Shown one piece after another: positions 9,174 to 17,665 of a DNA stretch of 64,000 bases. The stretch spans positions 28,879 to 92,878 of the forward strand of contig CABXSF010000003.1 of NCBI GenBank assembly GCA_902514805.1, in the 5' to 3' direction. Numbering within the stretch: the first letter of the stretch is position 1; the number at the start of each line of letters is the position of its first letter. The stretch is from an uncultured Pelagibacteraceae bacterium. Its GTDB lineage: Bacteria; Pseudomonadota; Alphaproteobacteria; Pelagibacterales; Pelagibacteraceae. The notes beneath the pieces are model-generated. The model saw only the letters and a program-made list of their open reading frames with translations. It was not told the origin of the DNA and did not search any database. The translations under genes and the position numbers were made by a program.

Positions 9174-9563
9174 ATGAATAAAATATTAGTTGAAGTATCT
9201 GTTGGTGAGTTATTAGATAAATTAACTATCCTTGAAATCAAAAAAGACAAAATCAAAGACGCAGAAAAATTAAAATTCATAAATTTAGAATATGATTCTT
9301 TAAAGGAACAATATGATAAAAATGTGAAAGTTAATGAAAAGATTAAGAGTCTTTTCTCTGAATTAAAAGAAATAAATGCTAAACTGTGGGATATTGAAGA
9401 TAATAAAAGACAATGCGAAAAAGATTCTAAATTCGATGATCATTTCATTTTATTATCAAGAGAGATCCACTTCTTAAACGATAAACGAGCAAGTATTAAG
9501 TTAGAAATTAATAATCACACTGGATCTAAGATCAAAGAGATTAAAGAATATACTAAATATTAA
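9174..9563 (+). CDS. Small coiled-coil protein resembling DUF6165
   Basis: A 129-residue soluble, charged, mostly helical protein. The N-terminus VEVSVGELLDKLTILEIKKDKI followed by the central KLWDIEDNKRQCEKD and the EIHFLNDKRASIKLEINN segment matches what I recall of the DUF6165 family, which often sits beside glycosyltransferase family 9 genes, as here. No catalytic motif is visible; the function is unknown. It ends directly against the stop codon of the convergent polyamine synthesis gene. Confidence 0.7.
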   Translation: MNKILVEVSVGELLDKLTILEIKKDKIKDAEKLKFINLEYDSLKEQYDKNVKVNEKIKSLFSELKEINAKLWDIEDNKRQCEKDSKFDDHFILLSREIHFLNDKRASIKLEINNHTGSKIKEIKEYTKY

Positions 9564-10604
9564 TTATTTATTTAGAGAAGATGCAAAATTCCAAGAACAA
9601 TCAAAGCTTGGGATATAAACTCTATCTAATGACGTATTGCCAAAACTTTTTTCAAAAAGATTTAACCATTTATCAACTTGTTTAGGTTTTTTATCTTGGC
9701 TTCCAACTTGTGCAGTTATTGTTCCATTTGGCTTAAGAATTCTTTTTAAAGATTTGATATTTTTTGCGGCCAAATCAATACAATACTGATCATCGTTTAA
9801 GTCCACATAAATTTTATCATACTTATTATCTTCAACTGATTTAATACTTTCAAATGCATCTCCCCATACGCACTGCACATGATTTTTTGTCGTTGCTTTC
9901 TTACCTACTTTAGATAAATATTTTTCACACATTGTTACAACTTCAGGGTCTAATTCATACCAATCAATTAATTTAAAACCTTTAGATATGCATTCTCTTG
10001 CTACTCCTCCATCCCCTCCACCAATGATTGCGGTTTTATCATTTGACGGATTAAGTTTTAAACCAGAGTTAACAAAATTTGAGCTATACAAATGTTCGTC
10101 ATTTTCTGCTACTTGAAGTTCACCGTCTATAAAAAGGGATTTGCCAAACTGTTCTAAATCTAAAATTTCAATGTTTTGACCAACTTTTGATGTAAAGTTT
10201 TCTAAAACATCTTTTACCATGTAATATTTTTTTAAACCTGGGGAGCTATAAATATCATCATAATAACTTGTGGTGTCTCTATTAAACTCTTTTTTAACAA
10301 TTCTTTTATGTTTGATTTCTTTTTTTAAAATATCATAAGCAACATTAGGATTTACTTTACCGCATGTAAAAAAATCAAAACTTATAATCCCTCTCTCAGG
10401 GAAAGTATGAAAACTAATATGACTTTCGGCTAATAAAGCCACAAGAGTAAAGCCCTGTGGTTCGAATTTATACTTTGAAATTTCTAGAACAGTTACCTTT
10501 GCCTTCTTTGATATCTTGTAGACTAGTTTTTCAAAGAATTTTGGTTCGTACTCTTTTTCAGTACCTATGATATCTAAAGTGACGTGCTCCCCAACCTTCG
10601 TCAT
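9564..10604 (-). CDS. speDE: Fused AdoMet decarboxylase-spermidine synthase (SpeD-SpeE)
   Basis: One 346-residue polypeptide carries two consecutive steps of polyamine synthesis. Residues 1-115 are a prokaryotic S-adenosylmethionine decarboxylase: LLAESHISFHTFPE contains the ES self-cleavage site that yields the pyruvoyl group, and FDFFTCG holds the catalytic cysteine. From about residue 120 a spermidine synthase domain follows, with YYMVKDVLENFTS, DGELQVAENDEHLY (substrate loop with the conserved DE pair), the AdoMet-type GGGDGGVARE motif and the YELDPEV acidic residue. Decarboxylated AdoMet made by the first domain is the aminopropyl donor for the second, releasing methylthioadenosine. Such fusions are known, including from Pelagibacter. 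The next genes handle methylthioadenosine. Confidence 0.95.
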   Translation of the reverse strand: MTKVGEHVTLDIIGTEKEYEPKFFEKLVYKISKKAKVTVLEISKYKFEPQGFTLVALLAESHISFHTFPERGIISFDFFTCGKVNPNVAYDILKKEIKHKRIVKKEFNRDTTSYYDDIYSSPGLKKYYMVKDVLENFTSKVGQNIEILDLEQFGKSLFIDGELQVAENDEHLYSSNFVNSGLKLNPSNDKTAIIGGGDGGVARECISKGFKLIDWYELDPEVVTMCEKYLSKVGKKATTKNHVQCVWGDAFESIKSVEDNKYDKIYVDLNDDQYCIDLAAKNIKSLKRILKPNGTITAQVGSQDKKPKQVDKWLNLFEKSFGNTSLDRVYIPSFDCSWNFASSLNK

Positions 10605-10610
10605 AAAAAG

Positions 10611-11258
10611 TTATCCTTTTTTATAGTTTTTAACTTTTTCTAATATTACATCCATCTCGCTTGATGAAAGAATCTTAGGTTCTCCTAACTTTATTGCATT
10701 TATGTATTGATGGCAAATATTTTCAACTTCTTCTGCAAGTTCGAAAGCTGAGTTCAAGTTATCCCCATAAGCAACTTGACCGTGATTAGACATCAAGCAT
10801 GCTTTTCTATTTTTTAATGCTTCAATAATATTGTCAGATAGTTCTTGTGTTCCAAAAGTTGCATACTTTGCACACTTTATATTATCTCCTCCAGCTAAAG
10901 CTATCATGTAATGAAAAGCTGGAATGTCTTTATTGTGTGCAGATACAGCTGTTGCGTGTGGTGAGTGAGCATGAACGACTGCTTTTGCATCAGCCTTCTT
11001 TAAATAAATATCTTTATGAAATCTCCATTCCGAAGAAGGCTGCAAACCTTTTTCATCATATCTCCCTTCTAAAGATACAAAGACGATATCATCAGCTTTT
11101 AAGCTGTCGTATTTTTTGCCTGATGGAGTAATTAAAAATCCCTCTTCATTATTGTTCTGAGCTTTAAGTGAAATATTTCCCGATCTTAACGGAGATAAAT
11201 TTGTACTATTTAGTTTTTGAGCAAATTTTATTATTTCTTCTCTACTTTTAACGTCCAT
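10611..11258 (-). CDS. Class II aldolase/adducin family protein, probable methylthioribulose-1-phosphate aldolase
   Basis: Zinc-dependent class II aldolase fold, 215 residues. The zinc ligands are the HAHSPHA pair (around residues 96-102) and the later NHGQVAYG histidine; SEWRFHKDIY supplies the conserved glutamate. Placement between the SpeD-SpeE fusion and mtnA/mtnP suggests that its substrate is 5-methylthioribulose 1-phosphate. Two family members use that compound: the dehydratase MtnB, which needs MtnC and MtnD downstream, and the aldolase of the DHAP shunt, which gives dihydroxyacetone phosphate and methylthioacetaldehyde. No mtnC or mtnD is in this window, so I favour the aldolase. That is inference; fuculose-phosphate aldolase-like specificity is also possible. 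Confidence 0.8.
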   Translation of the reverse strand: MDVKSREEIIKFAQKLNSTNLSPLRSGNISLKAQNNNEEGFLITPSGKKYDSLKADDIVFVSLEGRYDEKGLQPSSEWRFHKDIYLKKADAKAVVHAHSPHATAVSAHNKDIPAFHYMIALAGGDNIKCAKYATFGTQELSDNIIEALKNRKACLMSNHGQVAYGDNLNSAFELAEEVENICHQYINAIKLGEPKILSSSEMDVILEKVKNYKKG

Positions 11259-11571
11259 AATTTTTCAAATATTTTAAAAATAAATATCCAAAAATTACAC
11301 CTACGCCTATTAGGATATACTGGTAAAGCTTTAATAGTAAAAACTGTGGTGGAAGCTCACTTTCATAAGGGTTCTGCATAAAAAAGTTTTTTGAACCGTC
11401 TTCATACAAATCAACAGGTCCAATAACTAAATAAATTCCATAAATTGCTATATAAATACATGGTGCTAAAGAAAAATAAATTAATGTCTTATTATTCTTA
11501 ACAATACTTAGCCAATTAGCTGAAACTCCAACTAATAAAAGACAAACAAGTGATAAAATAAGTGGGTTCAT
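11248..11571 (-). CDS. Small three-helix membrane protein in the methylthioadenosine cluster
   Basis: A 107-residue hydrophobic protein with three predicted membrane helices (about residues 4-21, 29-51 and 80-102) and a hydrophilic loop with acidic residues between the second and third. I do not recognise the family. It overlaps the start of the aldolase gene by 11 bases and the end of mtnA by 4, so it is certainly part of this operon. A role in passing a polyamine or a methylthio compound across the membrane is conceivable but unsupported by any motif. Confidence 0.7.
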   Translation of the reverse strand: MNPLILSLVCLLLVGVSANWLSIVKNNKTLIYFSLAPCIYIAIYGIYLVIGPVDLYEDGSKNFFMQNPYESELPPQFLLLKLYQYILIGVGVIFGYLFLKYLKNYGR

Positions 11572-12638
11572 TTAAATAAATTTTTTAATCCTTTTTCTGA
11601 TGCTTCGCAAATACCATTTTCTGTTATTAAACCTGTTATATATTTTGCTGGAGTAACATCAAATGCTAAATTCATAGCCTTACTTTTATTTGGATATATC
11701 TTTACTTTTTTTACCTTTCCATCTTCGTCAACACCTTCAATTTTTGACAACTCTTCTGAACTTCTTTCTTCGATAGGAATATCTTTAGAATTTTTAATTT
11801 TCCAATCGATAGTCGAACTTGGTAAAGCCACATAAAAGGGTATATTGTTATCTTTTGCAGCCAGGGCTTTTAAATAAGTTCCCACTTTATTACATACATC
11901 ACCATTTGATAATGTGCGGTCAGTTCCAACAATACACATATCAACTTGTCCTCTTTGCATCAAAATTCCACCGGTATTATCTGCAATGATTGTATTTTTG
12001 ATACCTTCCTCATTTAATTCATATGAGGTTAAATTTGCACCTTGGTTTCTGGGCCTAGTTTCGTCTGCCCAAACATGGACCGGAATACCTTTTTTATGTG
12101 CGTGATAAATTGGTGATGTGGCAGTGCCCCAATTAATTGTTGCGAGCCAACCAGCATTGCAATGAGTTAAAATATTTACTGTATCTTTTTTTTTATTATA
12201 GATTTCCTCAATAATCTTTAATCCATTTAAACCAATACTTTCACAAAACTTTATATCTTCTTCACAAATTTCCTTTGCTTCATTTAATGCAACAACTAAA
12301 ATTTTTTCGGAATTTATCCCTGAAAGTTTGTTCATCATTCTATCTACTGCCCATTTTAAATTAATTGCAGTGGGTCTTGATTTTATTAATTCCACAGCTG
12401 ATTTTTTTAAAAAAGATTGGTCATTATTTTCCAATATTGCTAATACTAAACCATATGCAGCTGTTGCACCTATTAAAGGGGCGCCTCTTACTTCCATTGA
12501 TTTAATAGCATTTATTGCTTCTTTAACTGTTTTTAAATTTTTAATTGTAAAATGATGTGGAAGCTTTGTTTGATCAATTATTTTTACTATATTATTTTCA
12601 AACCAGATCGTGCGGTATTCTTTGCCTTCAATTTTCAT
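11568..12638 (-). CDS. mtnA: 5-methylthioribose-1-phosphate isomerase
   Basis: Converts 5-methylthioribose 1-phosphate to 5-methylthioribulose 1-phosphate. The eIF2B-like fold is evident: EVRGAPLIGATAAYG (around residues 49-63), THCNAGWLAT with the catalytic cysteine (around 160), ADNTGGILMQRG, and the GTDRTLSNGDVCNKVGTY stretch with the catalytic aspartate (around 240). Length 356 is normal. Its start overlaps the end of mtnP by 4 bases (tight coupling), matching consecutive reactions. Homologous ribose-1,5-bisphosphate isomerases exist, but context supports MtnA. Confidence 0.95.
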   Translation of the reverse strand: MKIEGKEYRTIWFENNIVKIIDQTKLPHHFTIKNLKTVKEAINAIKSMEVRGAPLIGATAAYGLVLAILENNDQSFLKKSAVELIKSRPTAINLKWAVDRMMNKLSGINSEKILVVALNEAKEICEEDIKFCESIGLNGLKIIEEIYNKKKDTVNILTHCNAGWLATINWGTATSPIYHAHKKGIPVHVWADETRPRNQGANLTSYELNEEGIKNTIIADNTGGILMQRGQVDMCIVGTDRTLSNGDVCNKVGTYLKALAAKDNNIPFYVALPSSTIDWKIKNSKDIPIEERSSEELSKIEGVDEDGKVKKVKIYPNKSKAMNLAFDVTPAKYITGLITENGICEASEKGLKNLFK

Positions 12639-13504
12639 TTATTTAAAACCCTACCTGCAACTGTATTTAATTTATCTTTAGTTTTTTGTGTTCTTTTTTC
12701 TGGTGCCGTTATAATTGCTACATCTAAACAATTATTAGTTGGATCTTTAGGATCAATATGTCTTTCAAAATTTTCTATTAGATTTTTAATCATATTTTTT
12801 GCTTTTGCAGCATTACCTAAAAGAACTTTAATTACTTGCTGAACATCAACATTTTCATGATCTGGGTGCCAGCAATCGTAATCTGTAACCATTGAAACTG
12901 AGGCATATCTTATCTCAGCTTCTCTAGCTAATTTTGCTTCTGGCATATTAGTCATTCCAATTACATCAGCTTTCCAAGATCTATATAAGTTAGATTCCGC
13001 TAATGTTGAAAACTGAGGGCCCTCCATTACTACATAAGTGCCTCCTCTTTGATAATCAATTTTTTCCTTTTTAATTGCATCTTCACATGCATCCATTAGT
13101 CCAGTCGATGTTGGGTGTGCCATTGAAACATGGGCCACAATTTCATCTTCAAAAAAAGTTTTGTTTCTAGCAAAGGTTCTATCAATAAATTGGTCAACAA
13201 TAACAAATTTGCCTGGTGGCAAATTTTCTTTAAGAGATCCTACAGCCGAAATAGAAACAACATCAGTTACTCCAAGTTGCTTGAGCGCATCTATATTTGC
13301 TCTAAAATTTATGTATGATGGACTAATAAAGTGTCCTTTTCCATGTCGTGGTAAAAAATAAACTTCCTTATTTTTATAATTAGTTTTTAAAATTTTATCA
13401 GATGGCTTGCCCCATGGTGTTTTTAAATCTATAAGTTCTCTATCCTTAAATTCCTCAACATCATACAGACCACTTCCACCAATTATAGCTAATTTATTAA
13501 TCAT
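12635..13504 (-). CDS. mtnP: 5'-methylthioadenosine phosphorylase
   Basis: Phosphorolyses methylthioadenosine, the by-product of spermidine synthesis, to adenine and 5-methylthioribose 1-phosphate. Features of the purine nucleoside phosphorylase/MTAP family are present: IIGGSGLYD (residues 8-16), PRHGKGH phosphate site, VMEGPQFST and GMTNMPEAKLAREAEI (around 186-201), then MVTDYDCWH. The 289-residue length fits MtnP. The gene overlaps mtnA by 4 bases and the unknown gene upstream by 8. The convergent apt gene could recycle the adenine released. Confidence 0.95.
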   Translation of the reverse strand: MINKLAIIGGSGLYDVEEFKDRELIDLKTPWGKPSDKILKTNYKNKEVYFLPRHGKGHFISPSYINFRANIDALKQLGVTDVVSISAVGSLKENLPPGKFVIVDQFIDRTFARNKTFFEDEIVAHVSMAHPTSTGLMDACEDAIKKEKIDYQRGGTYVVMEGPQFSTLAESNLYRSWKADVIGMTNMPEAKLAREAEIRYASVSMVTDYDCWHPDHENVDVQQVIKVLLGNAAKAKNMIKNLIENFERHIDPKDPTNNCLDVAIITAPEKRTQKTKDKLNTVAGRVLNK

Positions 13505-14258
13505 AACTTTTAGTTAAAATCTTGCAACTTTCATCACCAATTGATTTTGCGTAATTAATCCAATTTGCAAATACTAATGTGTCCTTTAAAGAAAGACCAT
13601 AAGTTAGTTTCCTTTCACCAGATTTATAAACCTTTTCATTATTAGCATCAAAATTATGCTCAATTTTTTTCCACTCTTTTTTATATTCCATAATATTTTT
13701 TTCTAAGTTTCCAAATTCCGGGTATTTTTCTACAAATTCACTACAACCTCTTTTTACATGCATCTTAATATTTTTATCAATGCTAGCTTTTAAGTATTTG
13801 CCAATATAAATTTCGATTTTCCTAGCCTCCTCTAAAGTTGTACAATAAATAAATCCTTTATAATTTCCTTTTATATTTTTTCTAGCATCGATCATACATT
13901 TTCTTAAGTTTTCATTCTGAAAATACAAAATATCAAAAAGAAATTGTAACTTAATCATATCTATAACATTTTTTGGGTCTATTTGAACTTTGTAACAACT
14001 AAAACAATATTCTGGCATCACACTATAATTCTGAAAAATGTCAAATGCGCGTTCGCATTGTAAATACTCTTTTCCACCTCTTGGTATCTGGGTCATTTTC
14101 AAAAATAAATTATTTTTAAAATATTTTTTAATAATGATGTTTGATTTAATTAAAATTTTAGCGATTGACTCGTCTTTTATTTTCTCTCCCTCTTTGTAGT
14201 CAATGCTTAACAAGGAGATTTCTTTATCAGCAATTTTATAGTCTTGATTATTAATCAT
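13497..14258 (-). CDS. Unknown protein with five-cysteine domain (paralogue of the protein at 18987-20063)
   Basis: A 253-residue protein I cannot assign to a named family. Residues 66-236 match the C-terminal half of the TPR protein at 18987-20063. Shared motifs in order are CER (C68), the pair CFSC (C85, C88), RKCMIDAR (C121), KGFIY, KRGCSEF (C172) and, near the end, a GLSLKDTLVFANW element. The five cysteines and the surrounding Arg/Lys are the best-conserved positions, which suggests a metal- or Fe-S-binding or redox domain. There is no signal peptide or membrane helix. It is transcribed into mtnP with an 8-base overlap. Confidence 0.8.
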   Translation of the reverse strand: MINNQDYKIADKEISLLSIDYKEGEKIKDESIAKILIKSNIIIKKYFKNNLFLKMTQIPRGGKEYLQCERAFDIFQNYSVMPEYCFSCYKVQIDPKNVIDMIKLQFLFDILYFQNENLRKCMIDARKNIKGNYKGFIYCTTLEEARKIEIYIGKYLKASIDKNIKMHVKRGCSEFVEKYPEFGNLEKNIMEYKKEWKKIEHNFDANNEKVYKSGERKLTYGLSLKDTLVFANWINYAKSIGDESCKILTKSYD

Positions 14259-14339
14259 TCTTATTTTTTGTAAAAATTGCTAATTTATTGTTTGCCATAT
14301 TTAAAAGATAGTTTATTTAATAATATAACACAAATTTAA

Positions 14340-14867
14340 ATGGACTTAAAAAAATTTATTAGATCTATACCTGACTATCCTAAGAAAGGTATTTTGTTTA
14401 GAGACATTACAACTTTAATAAAAGATGAAAAAGCTTTTGAGGAAACAATTAATCAAATAGTTGAAAGATCCAAAAAGTTTAAATTTAACAAAATTGCAGC
14501 AATTGAGTCGAGAGGTTTTGTATTTGCGTCTGCTGTTTCATATATTCTTAAAAAACCTTTTATAATGTTAAGAAAAAAAAATAAACTACCTTCTGAAACT
14601 CACTCTATTGATTTTGAATTAGAGTATGGAACTGCAACTATTGAAGTACATAAAGACTCGGTAAATGAAAATGATACTGTTTTAATAATTGACGATTTAA
14701 TTGCTACAGGTGGAACAGCTGAAGCAGCTTCAAGACTTATTGAAATCTCAAAAGGAAAAGTTGGAGCATTTATTTTTGTTATAAACTTATTCGATCTAGG
14801 TGGATCTGATAAATTAATTAAAAAAGGCTTTAGGGTTGAAAATTTAATCAATTTTCCGGGCCATTAA
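14340..14867 (+). CDS. apt: Adenine phosphoribosyltransferase
   Basis: Makes AMP from adenine and PRPP. The PRPP-binding motif VLIIDDLIATGGTA (around residues 116-129) is intact, as are the N-terminal RSIPDYPKKGILFRDIT and the AIESRGFVFA segment (around 56-65). Length 175 is typical. It faces the mtnP operon, whose MtnP reaction releases adenine, so it completes by-product salvage. Its stop codon interlocks with that of the convergent glycosyltransferase gene. Confidence 0.96.
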   Translation: MDLKKFIRSIPDYPKKGILFRDITTLIKDEKAFEETINQIVERSKKFKFNKIAAIESRGFVFASAVSYILKKPFIMLRKKNKLPSETHSIDFELEYGTATIEVHKDSVNENDTVLIIDDLIATGGTAEAASRLIEISKGKVGAFIFVINLFDLGGSDKLIKKGFRVENLINFPGH

Positions 14868-15730
14868 TTGATTTCTGGCCTGTACCAAGATTGTTTACCT
14901 AATAGAGCGTTGATGGTGCCTGACATTCTCATTCTATAAATATTTCTTTTTTTGTTAAAGGTTAATAAGTAGATAGAATATTTTATAAAGTTTCCTAATA
15001 AACTAATTAATCCTAATAATAACGAGACGAAAATGCCTCGATGTTTTTTATTAAAATAAAATCTTGACCACATCCAATGCCAGTTTCTTGAAAGTTCTAT
15101 CTCCTCACTGTATTTATCATCAACCGCTTTGGCACCCAGGTGATGAATTTTAGAATTTGTAATAATATATAGTTTTCCACCATTTTTTTTTGCCCTTAAA
15201 CATAAGTCAACGTTTTCTAAATACATAAAAAATTTCTCATCAAAAAAAATATTATCATCAAAACAATCTTTATTAACAATCATTGAATAACCATCAATCT
15301 CTTCAACATTGCTAATTATTTTGTTATCATTTTTAATTATCTTATCAGAATTACTTCTATAATTTGGATAAAGGGGGTTATCTGATAAAGGTGACAAAAT
15401 TGAAAAATTTTCTAGTTCAGAAATTGATTTATTGATATTTAGTATAGTGTCATTTTTTAAAACTACATCTGGATTTAATACATATACATACTGTGTATTA
15501 GATTTTACAATACCAAGATTATTTCCGGCACCCATCCCTATATTCTTCGACAAAACCACCTCAGTTTTATCATAATTCTGCTCTAATTCTTTTTTTAATT
15601 CTCCATCTGATGAGTTTTCAACTATTAATTTGTTAAAATCTTTCGGTAGAGAGTTTAAACAATCGTAGATTACTTTTCTACTATTAAACGTGACTATAAC
15701 AAAGGTTAGATTATTGCTTGTAAATTCCAT
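14864..15730 (-). CDS. Family 2 glycosyltransferase, rhamnosyltransferase-like
   Basis: A GT-A glycosyltransferase probably using a nucleotide sugar made by the adjacent rml genes. It opens with FVIVTFNSRKVIYDCLNSLP, has the NIGMGAGNNLGI segment and a DVVLK metal-binding region near residue 88, followed by FFDEKFFMYLENVDLCLRA (the acceptor-side ED motif of rhamnosyltransferase-type family 2 enzymes). I place the start at the ATG at 15730. A longer frame reaches 15826, but its extra 32 residues would overlap the divergent rmlB gene by 47 bases and do not look like part of the fold. With this start the protein has 288 residues. Confidence 0.88.
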   Translation of the reverse strand: MEFTSNNLTFVIVTFNSRKVIYDCLNSLPKDFNKLIVENSSDGELKKELEQNYDKTEVVLSKNIGMGAGNNLGIVKSNTQYVYVLNPDVVLKNDTILNINKSISELENFSILSPLSDNPLYPNYRSNSDKIIKNDNKIISNVEEIDGYSMIVNKDCFDDNIFFDEKFFMYLENVDLCLRAKKNGGKLYIITNSKIHHLGAKAVDDKYSEEIELSRNWHWMWSRFYFNKKHRGIFVSLLLGLISLLGNFIKYSIYLLTFNKKRNIYRMRMSGTINALLGKQSWYRPEIN

Positions 15731-15779
15731 CTGAGAATGAAGTATACTTAAAATAACTATTGTTGTAAAAAAAAAAGTA

Positions 15780-16799
15780 ATGAAAAAAATTATTGTAACT
15801 GGTGGTTTAGGATTTATTGGGAGCAATCTAATAAAACTTTTGATCGAGAAAAACTATTTTGTAATAAATATTGATAAAGTCAACTATGCTTCAAATTTCT
15901 ACAATACAAAGAATTTTTCAAAAAAAAATTATAAATTTTTAAAATTAGACATTAACAATAGGTCTAAACTTAAAAAAATTTTAAATTTAAATAAACCTAT
16001 TGCTATTTTTAATCTAGCAGCAGAAACACACGTGGATAGATCAATTGATGCTCCTGCTGAGTTCATTAGAAGTAATATAGTCGGTGTATTCAATTTACTA
16101 GAAGTATTCAAAGAATTTACAAAAAAAAACAAAAAAGCTAAACTAATTCACATTTCTACTGATGAAGTTTTTGGAGATGTTATAAAAAGTAGAAGCAAAG
16201 AAACTGACCCTTACAAACCTAGCTCCCCTTATGCTGCATCAAAAGCATCATCTGATCATTTGGTATATTCTTACGTCAGGACTTATAAATTAAATGCAAT
16301 GATAACAAATTGTTCAAATAATTATGGGCCTCATCAACATCCTGAAAAACTTATTCCTAAATTAATTTACAATATAATTAATAATAAGCCTTTGCCTTTA
16401 TATGGAAAAGGAAAAAATTCCAGAGAATGGATATTTGTAGATGATCACTGCGAAGCGTTGTTTAAAGTATTTCAGAACGGGACTAAAGGAGAATTTTATA
16501 ATATTGGATCCAATGTAAATAGCAATAATTTAGATATTGCAAAACTATTGATTAATATCTCTAAAAAGAAAATAAGATTAGGCAAAAACGTGAAGATCAA
16601 ATTTGTAAAAGACAGACCTGGACATGATTTTAGGTACGCTTTAGATAGTAAAAAAGTTTTAAAAAAATTCAAATGGAAATGCAAGGTGAACCTTAAAAAA
16701 GGTTTAGAAAATACCTTTAATTGGTATTTCGAAAATATGAAATACTATACAACTTTAAAAAAAAAGGATATCACGAAGAGACTTGGAATAGTTAAATGA
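15780..16799 (+). CDS. rfbB: dTDP-glucose 4,6-dehydratase
   Basis: First committed oxidoreductase step of dTDP-rhamnose-type sugars. The Rossmann motif GGLGFIGSN is at residues 8-16, AAETHVDRSID follows, then the catalytic STDEVFGD (around 125-132) and YAASK (around 152). RPGHDFRYA (around 281-289) is the typical substrate-binding end. Length 339 is normal. It begins a plus-strand operon rmlB-rmlA-rmlC-rmlD-like and overlaps rmlA by 4 bases. A second, shorter family member lies at 26154-27095. Confidence 0.95.
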   Translation: MKKIIVTGGLGFIGSNLIKLLIEKNYFVINIDKVNYASNFYNTKNFSKKNYKFLKLDINNRSKLKKILNLNKPIAIFNLAAETHVDRSIDAPAEFIRSNIVGVFNLLEVFKEFTKKNKKAKLIHISTDEVFGDVIKSRSKETDPYKPSSPYAASKASSDHLVYSYVRTYKLNAMITNCSNNYGPHQHPEKLIPKLIYNIINNKPLPLYGKGKNSREWIFVDDHCEALFKVFQNGTKGEFYNIGSNVNSNNLDIAKLLINISKKKIRLGKNVKIKFVKDRPGHDFRYALDSKKVLKKFKWKCKVNLKKGLENTFNWYFENMKYYTTLKKKDITKRLGIVK

Positions 16800-17665
16800 T
16801 AAACAAAGCGATTATTTTAGCAGGTGGCATGGGTACTCGAATGAGTCCTTTAACAAAAGCTGTAAATAAACAATTGCTTCCTATTTATGACAAACCTCTA
16901 ATTTTTTATCCTCTTTCAATTATGATGTTAGCAAAAATAAAAGATGTTTTAATTATAGTTAACAAAGGTCAATTAAACCAATATAAAAAGATCTTACCAG
17001 ACGGAAAACGTTTAGGAATTAATATAGTTTATAAAGAACAGAAATATCCGAAAGGTCTCCCTGATGCATTTCTTTTGGGAGAAAAATTTATAAATAAAAA
17101 AAATGTTGCATTAATTCTAGGAGATAATTTTTTCTACGGGCAAAATTTAACCTCTAAACTGATTAATTGCACAAAGCTTAAAAATGGTGCAAAAGTAATT
17201 TTGCATAAAGTAATTAAACCTGAATTATTTGGTGTTGCGAAGACGTCGAAAAGTGGAAGAATTTTATCAATAAAAGAAAAGCCTAAAAAATATATTTCTG
17301 ATTTAGCAATCACTGGTTTATATTTTTTTGATAAAAAGGTTGTCGATTATGCGAAAAAACTTAAACCTTCATTTAGAAATGAATTGGAGATAACCGATTT
17401 ATTGAAATTTTATCTAAAGAAAAAAAAATTAACATCAGATATTTTGGGGAGAGGTGGTGCCTGGTTAGATACAGGCTCAATAGAAGATTTTTACAAAACT
17501 AGCGCCTTTGTCTCTGCAATAGAAAATAGGCAAGGTTTTAAAATTGCTTGCCTTGAGGAAATTGCTTTTAATAATAAATGGATAGGAAAAAAAGAAATAA
17601 AAGATGCAATTCAATTTTATGGTAAGTGTGACTATACAAATTATTTAAAAAAATTAATCTCATAA
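16796..17665 (+). CDS. rfbA: Glucose-1-phosphate thymidylyltransferase
   Basis: Makes dTDP-glucose from dTTP and glucose 1-phosphate. The nucleotidyl-transferase signature GGMGTRMSPLTKAVNKQLLP (residues 10-29) is close to canonical GGxGTRLxPxTxxxxKxLLP; ILGDNFFYG (around 107) holds the metal-binding aspartate, and GGAWLDTGSIEDF (around 222) is the family's C-terminal site. Length 289 is typical of RmlA. It overlaps rmlB by 4 bases and its stop abuts the rmlC start. Confidence 0.95.
   Translation: MINKAIILAGGMGTRMSPLTKAVNKQLLPIYDKPLIFYPLSIMMLAKIKDVLIIVNKGQLNQYKKILPDGKRLGINIVYKEQKYPKGLPDAFLLGEKFINKKNVALILGDNFFYGQNLTSKLINCTKLKNGAKVILHKVIKPELFGVAKTSKSGRILSIKEKPKKYISDLAITGLYFFDKKVVDYAKKLKPSFRNELEITDLLKFYLKKKKLTSDILGRGGAWLDTGSIEDFYKTSAFVSAIENRQGFKIACLEEIAFNNKWIGKKEIKDAIQFYGKCDYTNYLKKLIS

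Noticed and set aside
15731-15826. Longer N-terminus for the family 2 glycosyltransferase starting at 15826
   Set aside because: The extra 32 residues overlap the divergent rmlB gene by 47 bases and are not part of the glycosyltransferase fold; the ATG at 15730 gives a normal start.
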